Shown here piece after piece: positions 8,693 to 18,745 of a stretch of DNA of 42,834 nucleotides. Both the position numbers and the translations under genes were made by a program. The stretch comes from Rhodocyclaceae bacterium (GTDB taxonomy: Bacteria > Pseudomonadota > Gammaproteobacteria > Burkholderiales > Usitatibacteraceae). Within the stretch, counting starts at the first letter, position 1. Each line of letters opens with the position of its first letter. The DNA is taken from contig JADCJC010000001.1 of assembly GCA_020247395.1 (NCBI GenBank), positions 1 to 42,834 on the forward strand. The letters are read 5' to 3'. The notes beneath the pieces were generated by a model. It was not told where the DNA came from, searched no databases, and was given only the letters and a program-made list of their open reading frames with translations.

Positions 8693-8957
8693 GCCAAACC
8701 TTAACTGCTGCGGCATTGGTGGCGGCGCGCAGCATGCGCGCAGAGCCGCCCCAAGCAATCGGCTTGCGATTGCGGCGTAAACCTGCGATGAAATGGAGAT
8801 GTTTGACTTTATGTTTCATGCCAAACCTTACCTGCTGCGGCATTGGTGGCGGCGCGCAGCATGCGCGCAGAGCCGCCGAATACTCAACCCCGGCAATCGT
8901 CTCGCGATTGCGATCCACACATGTGATGAAGTGGAGATGTTTGACTTTATGTTTCAT
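8653..8957 (-). repeat. Tandem repeat of the murC start region, three copies
   Basis: The sequence coding for [10 protein letters not shown] begins at 8957, 8819 and 8692, giving repeat periods of 138 and 127 bp. Ahead of the two inner copies stands nearly the same block of about 60 bp, ending in TAAGGTTTGGC and containing a GC-rich hairpin (GCGCGCA paired with TGCGCGC, flanked by GGCG and CGCC). Each unit also carries a small inverted repeat of the type GCAATCG...CGATTGC. The outermost copy differs from the others by one synonymous change (CAC for CAT). The repeats provide the murC ribosome site. Confidence 0.85.
8682..8957 (-). other. 91-codon upstream frame formed by duplicated murC starts
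   Basis: ATG 8957 overlaps the murG stop (ATGA) and begins with the same [11 protein letters not shown] as MurC. The frame reads through a second copy of the same start (8819, in frame) and ends at TAA 8684-8682, eleven bases inside the functional murC, which lies in another frame. It may be translated after murG and could hand ribosomes on to murC by stop-start coupling, or it may only be debris of the duplication. Everything between the [11 protein letters not shown] copies has no recognisable domain. Confidence 0.4.
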
Positions 8958-10054
8958 GCCAACGCTCCACACACATCAGCACACGCACGCGTTGCCTCGG
9001 GTTTGCCGAGCGAGCGTGCGACGTTAGCCATCAGAACGGCTTTGCCTCTTGTAAACGAAACTATTTTTTTCGCAAGCCCGTCAGCAGATTCGGTCTTCTG
9101 ATCTACCAACACACCCGCTCCAGCGTTGGCCAAAAACTGGGCGTTTGCGAGTTGCTCCTCTGCAACAAACCAAGGCAGCGGAATGAGAATGCTGGCAACC
9201 CCGGCAGCGGCAAGCTCGGCAACCGTGATAGCGCCTGCCCGACAAACGATGACGTCACACCAAGCGTACATCGCCGCCATATCCTCGATAAACGGCTTCA
9301 CCTCCGCTTGTACGTTCACGCGTCGATAGGCTTCCACCAACTCCGCATAATTTTTCTCGCCCGATTGATGGACAATCTGCGGCCGTTGGCCCGCAGGGAT
9401 GATCGCAATGGCAGCGACGATCAAGTCATTCATCGTTTTCGCGCCGAGACTGCCGCCGACGACCAGCAGACGCAGCGGACCGCCGCGTCCGGCGGAGCGT
9501 TCGCTCGGCGGGGGTAACTTCGTAATGTCTTCCCGCACCGGCGTGCCAAGCCATTCCACACGATTCGGCTTGGGCAACAGCCTCGCGATGCGGTTGTGCG
9601 GAACTTGGTCAAAGGCGTCGGGAAATCCTACCAACACACGGTCCGCAACTAGCGCAAGTGCACGATTGGCGAGCCCGGCGTGCGCACCTGGCTCATGCAC
9701 CACCAATGGTTTACCGAACAGTACCGCCATCATGCCGCCGGGAAAGGCGATATACCCTCCCATCGAAATCACGACATCCGGCTTCACGCGGCGCAATACC
9801 GAGAGCGATTGCCAGAATGCACGTAACAACACAAGCGGCAATGTCAGCCATGCTGCTTTTCCCTTGCCGCGCACACCCGACATCGCCACGACCTCTATCG
9901 GGTAGCCAACCTTGCCCACAAGTTTGTGTTCCATGCCGTTCGGGGTTGCGAGCCACACGATACGAAAGCCGCGCGTTTCGAGTACTTGTGCAATAGCGAT
10001 TCCCGGATAGATGTGTCCGCCGGTGCCCGCAGCCATGATGAGCGCTGTCTTCAT
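8954..10054 (-). CDS. murG: Lipid II synthase MurG
   Basis: 366 aa GT-B glycosyltransferase on the inner face of the membrane; it transfers GlcNAc from UDP-GlcNAc to lipid I, making lipid II. Visible are the N-terminal glycine loop [15 protein letters not shown], the acceptor-side region [25 protein letters not shown] and the UDP-binding part [15 protein letters not shown] with [14 protein letters not shown]. The start ATG 10054 overlaps the ftsW stop (ATGA). Its own stop overlaps ATG 8957, a duplicated copy of the murC start, which suggests the ancestral murG-murC overlap was there. Confidence 0.97.
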   Translation of the reverse strand: MKTALIMAAGTGGHIYPGIAIAQVLETRGFRIVWLATPNGMEHKLVGKVGYPIEVVAMSGVRGKGKAAWLTLPLVLLRAFWQSLSVLRRVKPDVVISMGGYIAFPGGMMAVLFGKPLVVHEPGAHAGLANRALALVADRVLVGFPDAFDQVPHNRIARLLPKPNRVEWLGTPVREDITKLPPPSERSAGRGGPLRLLVVGGSLGAKTMNDLIVAAIAIIPAGQRPQIVHQSGEKNYAELVEAYRRVNVQAEVKPFIEDMAAMYAWCDVIVCRAGAITVAELAAAGVASILIPLPWFVAEEQLANAQFLANAGAGVLVDQKTESADGLAKKIVSFTRGKAVLMANVARSLGKPEATRACADVCGALA

Positions 10055-11256
10055 CCCCTCAGCACCCCCTTGCGCGCAGAGACCGAAGTGGCACGATTCT
10101 CAAAATCAATTCTGAGCAGCACGGCAACCGCGACACAATTCATCAATACACCGGTGCCGCCGAATGACAGAAACGGCAGCGTTAATCCCTTTGTCGGCAA
10201 CAAGCCCATGTTCACACCCATGTTGATAAAGGCCTGAACCGAGAGCCAAACGCCGATGCCTTGTGCGACCAAGGCCGCAAAGTAGCGTTCGCGCATCATT
10301 GCCTCGCGACCGACCATAAACGTGCGATAAACAAACGTGACAAACAATGCCATTACGACCGCGATGCCGACAAAGCCTAACTCTTCACCGATCACTGCCA
10401 ACAAGAAATCCGTGTGTGCCTCAGGTAGGTAGAATAGTTTTTCGACAGACGCACCCAGCCCGACGCCAAGCCACTCGCCTCGGCCGAAGGCGATTAATGA
10501 ATGTGAGAGTTGGTAACCCTTGCCAAACGGATCAGCCCAAGGATCCATAAATCCGAGGATGCGCTGCAGGCGATACGGTGATGACACAATGAGCACCACA
10601 CACGCGCCCGCCAGCAACACTAATAATGTGGCGAACACTCGCCAGTTGAGCCCGCCCAAGAATAGGATCGACATGGCAATCGAAGTGATGACTACCAACG
10701 CGCCAAAATCGGGTTGCCGCAACAAAAGAGCCGCCATAAAGACCATCACCGAGAACATCGGCAGGAAGCCTTTTTTGAAGTCATCCATAAATGCGGCTTT
10801 GCGGACCGTGTAGTCAGCGGCATAAATCACGGTAAGTAGCTTCATCAACTCTGAAGGCTGCATGGTCACGAAACCCAAGTTGATCCAGCGACGCGAACCG
10901 TTCACCATATTGCCAATACCCGGGATGAGAACGAGCACCAGCAACAGACCGCCTGCCATAAACAAAAAAGGAGCCGCGCGCTGCCATAACGCCATGGGAA
11001 TTTGAAAAACCACGATTGCGGCCATCACGCCGACGATCAAGTAGGCACCGTGGCGCAGCAGAAAGTAGGTTCCGCGATAACCGGTTGCTTTCATGGTTTC
11101 GGCCGTCATGATTGACGCTGAATAAACCATCACAAAGCCGATTGACAACAGCAACACGACGCTCCAAAACAAGACGAGGTCGACTGGCGCGCGCGAGGTC
11201 GCTTTTCCCGGCCTGGCATCACGTTGAAACATCCCTGTCTTGATGGCGCTAAGCAT
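10051..11256 (-). CDS. ftsW: Septal peptidoglycan glycosyltransferase FtsW
   Basis: 401 aa SEDS-family polytopic membrane protein, the glycosyltransferase that works with FtsI at the septum. About ten hydrophobic segments are visible, the first [21 protein letters not shown]. Family landmarks include [39 protein letters not shown]-like sequence with [20 protein letters not shown], and the end [21 protein letters not shown] 11256 overlaps the murD end by eight bases and has GAGGAG seven bases before it, so I prefer it over ATG 11232. Confidence 0.97.
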   Translation of the reverse strand: MLSAIKTGMFQRDARPGKATSRAPVDLVLFWSVVLLLSIGFVMVYSASIMTAETMKATGYRGTYFLLRHGAYLIVGVMAAIVVFQIPMALWQRAAPFLFMAGGLLLVLVLIPGIGNMVNGSRRWINLGFVTMQPSELMKLLTVIYAADYTVRKAAFMDDFKKGFLPMFSVMVFMAALLLRQPDFGALVVITSIAMSILFLGGLNWRVFATLLVLLAGACVVLIVSSPYRLQRILGFMDPWADPFGKGYQLSHSLIAFGRGEWLGVGLGASVEKLFYLPEAHTDFLLAVIGEELGFVGIAVVMALFVTFVYRTFMVGREAMMRERYFAALVAQGIGVWLSVQAFINMGVNMGLLPTKGLTLPFLSFGGTGVLMNCVAVAVLLRIDFENRATSVSARKGVLRG

Positions 11257-12646
11257 TGCGATGCTCCTCGCTCATTACCACCGACTGCGCCAATGACGAA
11301 ACCGAAGCGGCAAACACGTCACCGCGATGTTTGTAGTTGTTGAACATGTCGAAACTCGCACACGCCGGGGACAACAACACCGTATCACCCGCGACTGCCT
11401 GGGCATAAGCCATACGCACGGCCGCATCCATGTCACCGGCTTGCAAACAAGGCACTTGGGAGGCGGCAATTGCCGAGCGAACTTGCTGCGCAGACCTGCC
11501 GATCAACACCACGGCCTTTGCCGACCGCCTAATCGGCTCCACCAGCGGGGTGAAGTCCTGTTGTTTACCTTCGCCACCGGCAATCAGAATGGTGGGAGTC
11601 GTCATGCCATTCAACGCAGCCACGGTGGAGCCAACGTTGGTGCCTTTGGAATCATTCAGAAACGTGACGCCATGAATCACCGCGACCAGTGCGCTGCGAT
11701 GTGGCAGCCCGGCGAAGGACTTCAGTCCTCGCGATGCCTTCCTCAAATCGACACCGATCGCATCGCAAAGTGCAAATGCCGCCAGCGCATTGGCGGCGTT
11801 GTGTAAACCAGCGACGGGCAACTCTGCTAACGGCATCAACCGCGCTGAACCACGAGCCAGCCAGCCATCGACCAATCCAAAATTTTTCTCTTTGGTTGGT
11901 CGATCCAAGCCGAAACTCGCACACTCACAGCGTGATTCTTTCATCGACATGGAAACTGCATCGTCACGATTGACGATTTGGCGTGTCGCATGCAAAAAAA
12001 TCCGCTGCTTGGCAGCGGCATAAGCTTGCATGGAATCATAACGATCCAAATGATCCTGCGAAAGATTCAGCATGGTAGCAGCATCAAGATGCAATGAAGA
12101 TGTCGTTTCCAGTTGAAAGGACGACAGCTCGATCACGTACACATCCGGCTGCCCGGAGGCCTCGGCTATCGCGAGCGCATCCAACACTGGCAGACCGATA
12201 TTGCCGGCCACGACCGTCTGCAGGTCGGCGGCGGCGCACATCGCACCCGTCATTGCGGTCACTGTCGATTTCCCATTTGAGCCAGTAATGCCAATCACTT
12301 TCGGTTTCGTTCCTGTTATTTCATTTTGTTTCCACGCAAAAAGCTCGATGTCCCCAACGAACTTTTTCCCCGCCGCAATGGCCCTCTTGATGGCCGGGTC
12401 ACACGCGGGCCCCGTAACGGCCACGCCCGGGCTTGCAACAACGAGTTCGGCGTCGCCAAAGAGGCTGTCGGTCCAGCCTCCGGTGACAAGCTCACAACCA
12501 AGCGCTCTGATTGCATCGGCTCCGGGAGGTCGGTCTCTGCTATCGGCGATTCGCACACGAGCACCCATTCTTCGGAGGTGGCCGACGACGGAGAGGCCGG
12601 TGTCACCCGCGCCAAGAACAAGTACGCTTTTTTCATGCCAGCTCAC
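11249..12646 (-). CDS. murD: UDP-N-acetylmuramoyl-L-alanine--D-glutamate ligase MurD
   Basis: 465 aa Mur ligase that adds D-Glu in the cytoplasm. It begins at GTG 12646 ([20 protein letters not shown]), with GAGG eight bases upstream; no in-frame ATG is better placed. ATP loop [14 protein letters not shown], the motif [10 protein letters not shown] and the C-terminal [20 protein letters not shown] are all present. The gene is separated from mraY by 267 bp of duplicated mraY sequence and spacer, whereas the other Mur genes nearby overlap their neighbours. Confidence 0.97.
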   Translation of the reverse strand: MSWHEKSVLVLGAGDTGLSVVGHLRRMGARVRIADSRDRPPGADAIRALGCELVTGGWTDSLFGDAELVVASPGVAVTGPACDPAIKRAIAAGKKFVGDIELFAWKQNEITGTKPKVIGITGSNGKSTVTAMTGAMCAAADLQTVVAGNIGLPVLDALAIAEASGQPDVYVIELSSFQLETTSSLHLDAATMLNLSQDHLDRYDSMQAYAAAKQRIFLHATRQIVNRDDAVSMSMKESRCECASFGLDRPTKEKNFGLVDGWLARGSARLMPLAELPVAGLHNAANALAAFALCDAIGVDLRKASRGLKSFAGLPHRSALVAVIHGVTFLNDSKGTNVGSTVAALNGMTTPTILIAGGEGKQQDFTPLVEPIRRSAKAVVLIGRSAQQVRSAIAASQVPCLQAGDMDAAVRMAYAQAVAGDTVLLSPACASFDMFNNYKHRGDVFAASVSSLAQSVVMSEEHRNA

Positions 12647-12913
12647 TCCCCTGACCTCTTTGCATCGTTAATCCGCCAGACCCGCCTATTGACGGGCAGT
12701 TCGAGGCACTTTCACTCGAAACCTTCCGCCAATCGGACACTTTCAAATTTCGTTACCGCAACTTCAATGTCGACAACCCAAACAACACCAGCATCATCGT
12801 GATGATCCAAAAGCGCACGACGTGCGCGTTCTGGTCTCCGCCGCCCTCCGGACTTAACATCGCTTCGCGAGTTAGCGTCGCCCAAACCTTCACGTCATGC
12901 GCCCATATTTCTT
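12647..12913. other. Enlarged mraY-murD spacer
   Basis: This 267-bp spacer contains the second copy of the mraY end (12753-12822), about 100 bp of unexplained sequence between the copies, and a short hairpin region near 12690-12720 (CCCGCC...GGGCAG on the plus strand). I see no independent gene. A minus-strand frame (12753-13001) reads across both copies but is only the shadow of mraY joined to the duplicate. Confidence 0.6.
12753..12822 (-). repeat. Second, synonymously recoded copy of the mraY 3' end
   Basis: Minus-strand bases 12822-12753 encode [20 protein letters not shown] followed by LR and a stop, exactly the end of MraY, whose own copy is 161 bp upstream (12914-12983). The first about 46 bases are identical. 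The last nine codons, from the Gly codon to the stop, differ at nine positions and every change is synonymous: GGA/GGG, ACG/ACA, CTG/TTG, AAA/AAG, CTC/TTG, AGA/CGG, TGA/TAA (mraY copy first). The duplicate has no start of its own. This pattern suggests that both ends were once the selected terminus of a mraY gene. Confidence 0.9.
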
Positions 12914-13999
12914 TCATCTGAGTTTCAGCGTCGACAATCCAAACAACACCAGCATCATCGTGATGATCCAAAAGCGCACGACGACCTGGTTTTCTTTCCA
13001 ACCTTTTAGTTCGTAGTGATGATGCAGCGGAGCCATGCGGAATACGCGTTTGCCCGTCAGCTTGAATGACGCCACCTGAATCATCACGGAAAGTGTTTCC
13101 ATCACAAACACCCCGCCCATGATGATCAGCACAATTTCCTGTCGGCAGATCACCGCCACCAACCCAAGTGCACCGCCGAGTGCCAGCGCACCGACATCGC
13201 CCATGAACACTTCGGCGGGGTATGCGTTAAACCACAGAAAGGCAAGCCCTGCGCCGGCAATCGCGCCGCAAAAAATCGCGAGTTCGCCGGCCCCGGCGAT
13301 ATGTGGCACACCAAGGTAAGTCGCAAAGACTTTGTTACCGGCGACGTAGGCAAAGATGGCGAGCGCCGATGCAACCATCACAGTGGGCATGATGGCCAGG
13401 CCATCAAGGCCATCGGTTAGATTCACGGCGTTAGAAAAGCCCACTACCATGAACCAACCCAGGACGATGAAGCCGATGGCACCGAGTGGAATCGCCACCG
13501 TCTTGAAAAACGGTACGATCAAATCGGTCTGCTGCGGCAGGTTGGCGCGGAACGCTAGGTAGGACAGAGCCGCAGCCGCAATTACCGTCTGCCAGAAGAA
13601 CTTTGATTTAGCGGAAAGTCCTTTGGAATTCTTGTGTACCACCTTGCGGTAATCGTCAATCCAGCCGATCGCACCAAACCCGACGGTGGTGACCAGACAA
13701 GCCCACACGTAACGATTGCTCAGATCTCCCCATAGCAGCGTAGTCACAGTAACCGCAGTCAGAATGAGCGCGCCACCCATGGTGGGAGTACCGGCCTTCA
13801 CTAGATGCGTTTGGGGGCCATCGCTACGCACCGACTGGCCAATCTTCATCACCGTTAATTGACGAATCATCCACGGCCCGATGACAAATGAGATCACCAG
13901 CGCGGTCATCGATGCCAGCACGGTGCGCAGCGTAATGTAGCTGAACACGTTGAATGCCCGCACGTCTCTACCCAACCACTCGAAGAGTTCGAGCAACAT
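12914..13999 (-). CDS. mraY: Phospho-N-acetylmuramoyl-pentapeptide-transferase MraY
   Basis: 361 aa polytopic membrane enzyme that moves phospho-MurNAc-pentapeptide onto undecaprenyl phosphate, forming lipid I. Landmarks are [33 protein letters not shown] (with the paired Asp), [25 protein letters not shown] and the [13 protein letters not shown] loop. ATG 13999 overlaps the murF stop by one base (TAATG). The C-terminus (GLSTLKLR) uses the codons AAA CTC AGA TGA, while a downstream duplicate spells the same residues differently. Length is normal for the family. Confidence 0.98.
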   Translation of the reverse strand: MLLELFEWLGRDVRAFNVFSYITLRTVLASMTALVISFVIGPWMIRQLTVMKIGQSVRSDGPQTHLVKAGTPTMGGALILTAVTVTTLLWGDLSNRYVWACLVTTVGFGAIGWIDDYRKVVHKNSKGLSAKSKFFWQTVIAAAALSYLAFRANLPQQTDLIVPFFKTVAIPLGAIGFIVLGWFMVVGFSNAVNLTDGLDGLAIMPTVMVASALAIFAYVAGNKVFATYLGVPHIAGAGELAIFCGAIAGAGLAFLWFNAYPAEVFMGDVGALALGGALGLVAVICRQEIVLIIMGGVFVMETLSVMIQVASFKLTGKRVFRMAPLHHHYELKGWKENQVVVRFWIITMMLVLFGLSTLKLR

Positions 14000-15384
14000 T
14001 AGTGAACTCCTTTCGCCGGCTTGATTTGTGCAGAATCCACTAGCGCATAAACGACACGCTCCATTCGCATAGAGCGCGAACCCTTGATCAGTACCGTTGT
14101 GTTGGCGTCGAGCGTCGGCTTCAAGGTGGCAACCAGTTCGTCAAAGCTCGCCATGTGTACCGCACCCGCGCCAAAGCCTGAGCAGTACTCACGCGCAAGC
14201 TCGCCAAGCGCAAACAGCCCATCAACTCGCGCCATCTTTGCCTCCTTTCCGATTTCTGCATGCATCACAGCCGCGTCTTCTCCTAGCTCCGCCATATCGC
14301 CCAGCACCAGCAATCGCTTGCCCGGCAGCTTCGCCAGCACATTGATGGCAGCACGCATCGAATCCGGATTGGCGTTATAAGTGTCATCGATGATGGTGGC
14401 AAAATTGTGGTTGACGTAGCGCCGCAATCGGCCATCGACCCCTGAAAACTCTGCGAGCCCGGCGGCAATCGTCGGCAGCGAAACACCTAGCGCAAAGGCG
14501 CCGGCGGCAGCCGCGATGGCATTGCGTTGATTGTGCTCACCCATCACCTGCAAGCCGACTTCCGCAGTCCCGACTGCCGTATGCAGCGTCAATCCGGCTT
14601 GTGTGAGTTCGCCACGCACTTCGGCTGAGGGTGCCGTGCCGAAGGTTACGATGCGTCTGTTGTTCCCGACGAGACACCGCCAGTAGTCGGCGTATTGGTC
14701 GTCGATGTTGATGCAGGCAACGCCGTCGTCGCGCAGTCCAGCGTAGATTTCGCCCTTTGCCTGCGCAATTGCCTGCCGCGATCCGAGCTCACCAATGTGC
14801 GCAGTTCCCGCCATGATGACCAGCGCCACATCGGGCACGGCCAAGCGCGTGAGATAGTCAATTTCGAAGAGGTGGTTCATACCCATCTCAAGCACTGCGG
14901 CGCGATGACGACAATCCAAGCGCAACAACATGTGCGGCAATCCGATGTTGTTGTTCAGATTGCCATCAGTCGCCAGCACCCCGTCGGCACCGCCCACGTG
15001 TTTCGCCATAACCGACCGCAGCATCTCTTTAACAGTTGTCTTGCCGTTGCTGCCGGTCAGGGCAATGATGGGCAGCGTAAAACGGCTGCGCCAGTACTGC
15101 GCGAGAGCGCCGTAGGCCAATATGGTGTCGCCGACGATAATTTGTGCGAGATCGGTTGGCATCAGGCGCGAGACCAACGCCGCCGCCGCACCACGTTGTC
15201 GAACTTGTTCGAGAAACTCATGGCCGTCAAAGGTCGGCCCCTTAAGTGCAACAAACAACTCGTCGGCTGCAATCGAACGGCTGTCCGTGGACACACCGGC
15301 GAATGTGGTTCCGATATTCTTGGCATGCAACGCTGCACCCAACACGCGCGCACAATTTGCGAGTGTCATCGTCGCGCCGCTCAT
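13999..15384 (-). CDS. murF: UDP-MurNAc-tripeptide--D-alanyl-D-alanine ligase MurF
   Basis: 461 aa Mur ligase that adds the D-Ala-D-Ala made by Ddl to the UDP-MurNAc-tripeptide. It shows [19 protein letters not shown] in the N-terminal domain, the ATP loop [30 protein letters not shown] and the C-terminal [18 protein letters not shown] 15384 overlaps the murE stop as ATGA; the frame extends six codons further to 15402 inside murE, which I reject in favour of the overlap start. Confidence 0.97.
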   Translation of the reverse strand: MSGATMTLANCARVLGAALHAKNIGTTFAGVSTDSRSIAADELFVALKGPTFDGHEFLEQVRQRGAAAALVSRLMPTDLAQIIVGDTILAYGALAQYWRSRFTLPIIALTGSNGKTTVKEMLRSVMAKHVGGADGVLATDGNLNNNIGLPHMLLRLDCRHRAAVLEMGMNHLFEIDYLTRLAVPDVALVIMAGTAHIGELGSRQAIAQAKGEIYAGLRDDGVACINIDDQYADYWRCLVGNNRRIVTFGTAPSAEVRGELTQAGLTLHTAVGTAEVGLQVMGEHNQRNAIAAAAGAFALGVSLPTIAAGLAEFSGVDGRLRRYVNHNFATIIDDTYNANPDSMRAAINVLAKLPGKRLLVLGDMAELGEDAAVMHAEIGKEAKMARVDGLFALGELAREYCSGFGAGAVHMASFDELVATLKPTLDANTTVLIKGSRSMRMERVVYALVDSAQIKPAKGVH

Positions 15385-16922
15385 TTCGTGCGCCCCTTCC
15401 ACACCCCCAGCGCTTCGAGAGAAACCTCAACGTCACTGAAGTGTTGTTTGGTCTCACCAATAACTTGGTAGCTCTCGTGCCCCTTGCCTGCGACAAGCAC
15501 CACGTCATTTGCCGCGGCCAGTTCAAGCGCCTCAAAAATTGCCTGGCGCCGATCAACGACCTTGTGATGCGGTGCCGCACCGATGCCGGCCCCAATATCG
15601 GCAAGTATCTTGGCCGGATCTTCCGTGCGCGGATTATCCGAGGTCAGTAGTGTGAAATCGGCGTAGCGTCCGGAGATGGCACCCATCAGCGGGCGTTTGC
15701 CGGTATCGCGGTCACCGCCGCAACCAAACACGCAAATCAAGCGGCCTTTGTCTGGCATGATCGCGGAGACGGTGGAAAGCACTTTTTCCAGCGCATCCGG
15801 CGTATGAGCGTAATCGACGACCACCAGCGGTTTGTTTGCCGCGTTGATCGCTGCGCGGACTTTTTGCATACGGCCAGTCACCGGCGCTAAGCGGCCAGCA
15901 ATCGACGCCGCAGTGGCGATGGCAACACCACTAGCCTTCAGACAGCCAATCACCGCCAGCAGGTTGCTTGCGTTAAATGCGCCAAGGATATCTGTTTCAA
16001 CCTGCGCCTCATCCGTCGTCAGGCCGTTTGCATCTAGACTCTGCACCTTGAAACTGAGCCCTGCGGAGGTGACAGCAATATCGTGTGCAATCAAGTTTGC
16101 GAACTTGATGCCGGTCTTGGTTGCATACCGAATCACATCGACACCACGCCGTTCCGCACGACCTGCGAGCTCGCGCCCAAATGGGTCATCCACGTTTACC
16201 ACTGCGGTCTTTAGCCCGCGCAGCGCGAATAGTTTTGCCTTGGCTTCGCCGTAGGCTTCCATCGTGCCGTGGTAGTCGAGATGATCACGCGTCAGGTTGG
16301 TAAACACCGCCACATCGTATTTAACATCCGACACACGACCCTGATCGAGTCCATGACTGGAAACTTCCATCGCGCACGTTGCCGCACCGGCAGTCACGAA
16401 GTCACGCAGGTAGCGCTGTAGCAAAACAGCGTCCGGTGTTGTGTTGTCCGCAGTGGTGAGTGCGCCCAACAGACCGTTGCCGATGGTACCAAACACCGCG
16501 CTGCGCCGACCGGCCATTTCCAGCGACTGCGCAATCCATTGTGAAACAGAAGTTTTGCCGTTGGTGCCGGTCACACCCACCATCCACAACTCATTTGACG
16601 GATGGCGGTAGACGTGGGCACCAATGGCACTGGCAAATTGTTTGAGATTTGTCACTGCGACATGAGGAACTCGCCAGGCATCGTTCCAGTGAAACTCGCC
16701 GGTAGCTTCATACATAACGGCTGACGCGCCGCGTGTTATGGCGTCGTCAATAAACACTCGCCCATCATGCACCGCGCCAGGATAGGCTAGGAAAATACTG
16801 CCGAAGCGCGCGTCTCGCGACGCGGCAGTGGCGTGTTCTACTCTTGCAGGCAGTTGATCGATCGCCTGAATGACAGCGCGCAAATTGGTGAGGGGGATTG
16901 GCTGGATACCAGTGGCCTTCAT
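15381..16922 (-). CDS. murE: UDP-MurNAc-L-Ala-D-Glu--meso-DAP ligase MurE
   Basis: 513 aa Mur ligase adding the third peptide residue. The ATP loop is GVTGTNGKTSVSQWIA. The motif TSDNPRTEDP carries DNPR, the signature of meso-diaminopimelate-specific MurE, so a Gram-negative-type direct DAP wall is expected. HGLDQGRVSDVKYDVAVFTN and GCGGDRDTGKRPLM are further landmarks. ATG 16922 overlaps the ftsI stop by four bases (ATGA). Length is typical. Confidence 0.97.
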   Translation of the reverse strand: MKATGIQPIPLTNLRAVIQAIDQLPARVEHATAASRDARFGSIFLAYPGAVHDGRVFIDDAITRGASAVMYEATGEFHWNDAWRVPHVAVTNLKQFASAIGAHVYRHPSNELWMVGVTGTNGKTSVSQWIAQSLEMAGRRSAVFGTIGNGLLGALTTADNTTPDAVLLQRYLRDFVTAGAATCAMEVSSHGLDQGRVSDVKYDVAVFTNLTRDHLDYHGTMEAYGEAKAKLFALRGLKTAVVNVDDPFGRELAGRAERRGVDVIRYATKTGIKFANLIAHDIAVTSAGLSFKVQSLDANGLTTDEAQVETDILGAFNASNLLAVIGCLKASGVAIATAASIAGRLAPVTGRMQKVRAAINAANKPLVVVDYAHTPDALEKVLSTVSAIMPDKGRLICVFGCGGDRDTGKRPLMGAISGRYADFTLLTSDNPRTEDPAKILADIGAGIGAAPHHKVVDRRQAIFEALELAAANDVVLVAGKGHESYQVIGETKQHFSDVEVSLEALGVWKGRTK

Positions 16923-18745
16923 CCGCGATCCTTCGGGGCCACAGCCACTTGCGTTGTCGAAAAAGGCGTCACCAGCGGCGTTAGCGGCTGTTGCGGCGAA
17001 ACCACCACGCTAGCCGATGAGGCAGGGTTGACGGGCGTACGCCCCGCATCAACCAACGCCGGTGCATCCGGCTGTACGCCCGCCATTCGTAGCGCCTGCG
17101 CCATCACATTTGAGAACACGGGTGCCGACACTTCACCACCATAAATCTTGCCAGCGGCAGGCTCGTCGATGGTGACGGCCATGATGAATCTTGGATTGGA
17201 CGCCGGCCCATAACCGACAAATGAGGATAAATACAATGACTGCGAATAGTGTCCGTTCACCAACTTGCGCGCAGTGCCAGTCTTGCCGGCAACGCGGTAG
17301 CCGGGTACCTGCCCCTTGGACGCAGTGCCACCTTGCTGGGTCACCGTCTCAAGCATCGCCGCCATCGTTTTGGCCGTCGCCGCTGACAGCACCTGTTTGC
17401 CGATGACGTCAGTCTCGCGCTTGCTGAAAGTCACTGGTAACAACACGCCATCGTTAGTAAACAGTGTGTAGGCCCGCGCTATTTGTAACGCAGATACAGA
17501 CAGGCCATAACCATAAGACATGGTCGCCTGTTCTATCGGCTTCCAGGTCTTAGCTGCGCGCAATTTGCCGCTGACCTCGCCGGGGAACCCAGTGCGTGGG
17601 CTGCTACCAAACCCTAGGTCGCTGTAGAGGCTCCATAGAGTCTCGGAGGGCAACTGCAACGCCATCTTGGCTGTGCCAATGTTTGACGACTTCTGGATGA
17701 TTTCCGCCACCGTCATCTGCGCTTGTGGATGAGTATCGGTAATCACATGACCCCCGACCGATAACCCGCTGCCGGTGATAATCACTGTCGAGGGTTTAAC
17801 GATGCCCGCCTCCAACGCCGCTGCGACGGCAAATGGTTTGAAGGTGGAGCCCGGTTCGAAGCTATCGGCCACACTGCGATTACGCATTTGCGCGGGCTTG
17901 TAGGCGGCGCGATTGTTCGGGTTGAAGTCGGGCATATTGACCAACGCCAGCACTTCTCCCGTCTTCGCGTCGAGCATCACCAGTGCGCCGCCCTTGGCGC
18001 GGTTGCTTTCCACCGCGGCCTTTAACTCGCGGTGCGCAAGAAACTGGAATCGTTCGTCGATCGAAAGTTTTAGTGGTTTGCCCTCCCGCGGTACCTTCAG
18101 GCTTTCCAAATCCTCAACAATGCGCCCCTTACGATCCTTGATGACGCGCCGCTGGCCTGGCACCCCCGCCAGTACGTCCTGTTGCGCAAGCTCAATTCCC
18201 TCCTGTCCCTGATCCTCCATGCCGGTGAAACCAATCACGTGCGCAGTCACGTCTCCGGCGGGGTAAAAGCGGCGGTACTCTCGTTGCTGGAAGACGCCTG
18301 GCGTCTTTAGCGCCATCACCCGTGCAGCTTGTTCCGGTGAAAGCTGACGTTTTAGCCAGACAAAATTTTTGTCTTTATCGGCAAGGCGGTCTGTAACCAA
18401 TTTCTTGTCGAGATTGAGTGCTGCGGCGAGTTTAGTGATCGCCTTCTCGTCCAAATCCACGTCCGCCGGGCTCGCCCAAATCGACTCGACTGGTGTTGAG
18501 ATGGCGAGGGGCTTGCCATTGCGATCAAGCACTGCGCCGCGTGACGCCGGCATGTCGACTACTCGAACGAAGCGGGATTCACCCTTTGCCTGCAAGAAAT
18601 CATTATTCAGGCCTTGCAGATAAAACGCGCGGCCAAATAGAAGGGCAAAAAGCGCGAGGCAACCCAGCAGTGCCAGGCGAGATCGCCAGCCTTCAAGCTT
18701 TAAGCGCAGCTCCGGCGCTTGAATTTTTTTGCTGGTGTAGTTCAT
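16919..18745 (-). CDS. ftsI: Septal transpeptidase FtsI (PBP3)
   Basis: 608 aa class B penicillin-binding protein that crosslinks septal peptidoglycan with FtsW. A short cytoplasmic N-terminus and a transmembrane segment (LALLGCLALFALLFGRAFYL) precede the pedestal domain (RGAVLDRNGKPLAIS). The transpeptidase motifs are SFEPGSTFKPF (SxxK), KSSNIGTAK (SxN) and AGKTGTARK (KTG). A Pro/Ser/Val-rich tail of about 50 residues follows. ATG 18745 overlaps the ftsL stop as ATGA; the 14 codons upstream of it lie inside ftsL and are rejected. Confidence 0.97.
   Translation of the reverse strand: MNYTSKKIQAPELRLKLEGWRSRLALLGCLALFALLFGRAFYLQGLNNDFLQAKGESRFVRVVDMPASRGAVLDRNGKPLAISTPVESIWASPADVDLDEKAITKLAAALNLDKKLVTDRLADKDKNFVWLKRQLSPEQAARVMALKTPGVFQQREYRRFYPAGDVTAHVIGFTGMEDQGQEGIELAQQDVLAGVPGQRRVIKDRKGRIVEDLESLKVPREGKPLKLSIDERFQFLAHRELKAAVESNRAKGGALVMLDAKTGEVLALVNMPDFNPNNRAAYKPAQMRNRSVADSFEPGSTFKPFAVAAALEAGIVKPSTVIITGSGLSVGGHVITDTHPQAQMTVAEIIQKSSNIGTAKMALQLPSETLWSLYSDLGFGSSPRTGFPGEVSGKLRAAKTWKPIEQATMSYGYGLSVSALQIARAYTLFTNDGVLLPVTFSKRETDVIGKQVLSAATAKTMAAMLETVTQQGGTASKGQVPGYRVAGKTGTARKLVNGHYSQSLYLSSFVGYGPASNPRFIMAVTIDEPAAGKIYGGEVSAPVFSNVMAQALRMAGVQPDAPALVDAGRTPVNPASSASVVVSPQQPLTPLVTPFSTTQVAVAPKDRG

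Noticed and set aside
12753-13001. 82-codon minus frame across the mraY end
   Set aside because: It is an out-of-frame read of mraY joined to the duplicated mraY end, without its own start signals.
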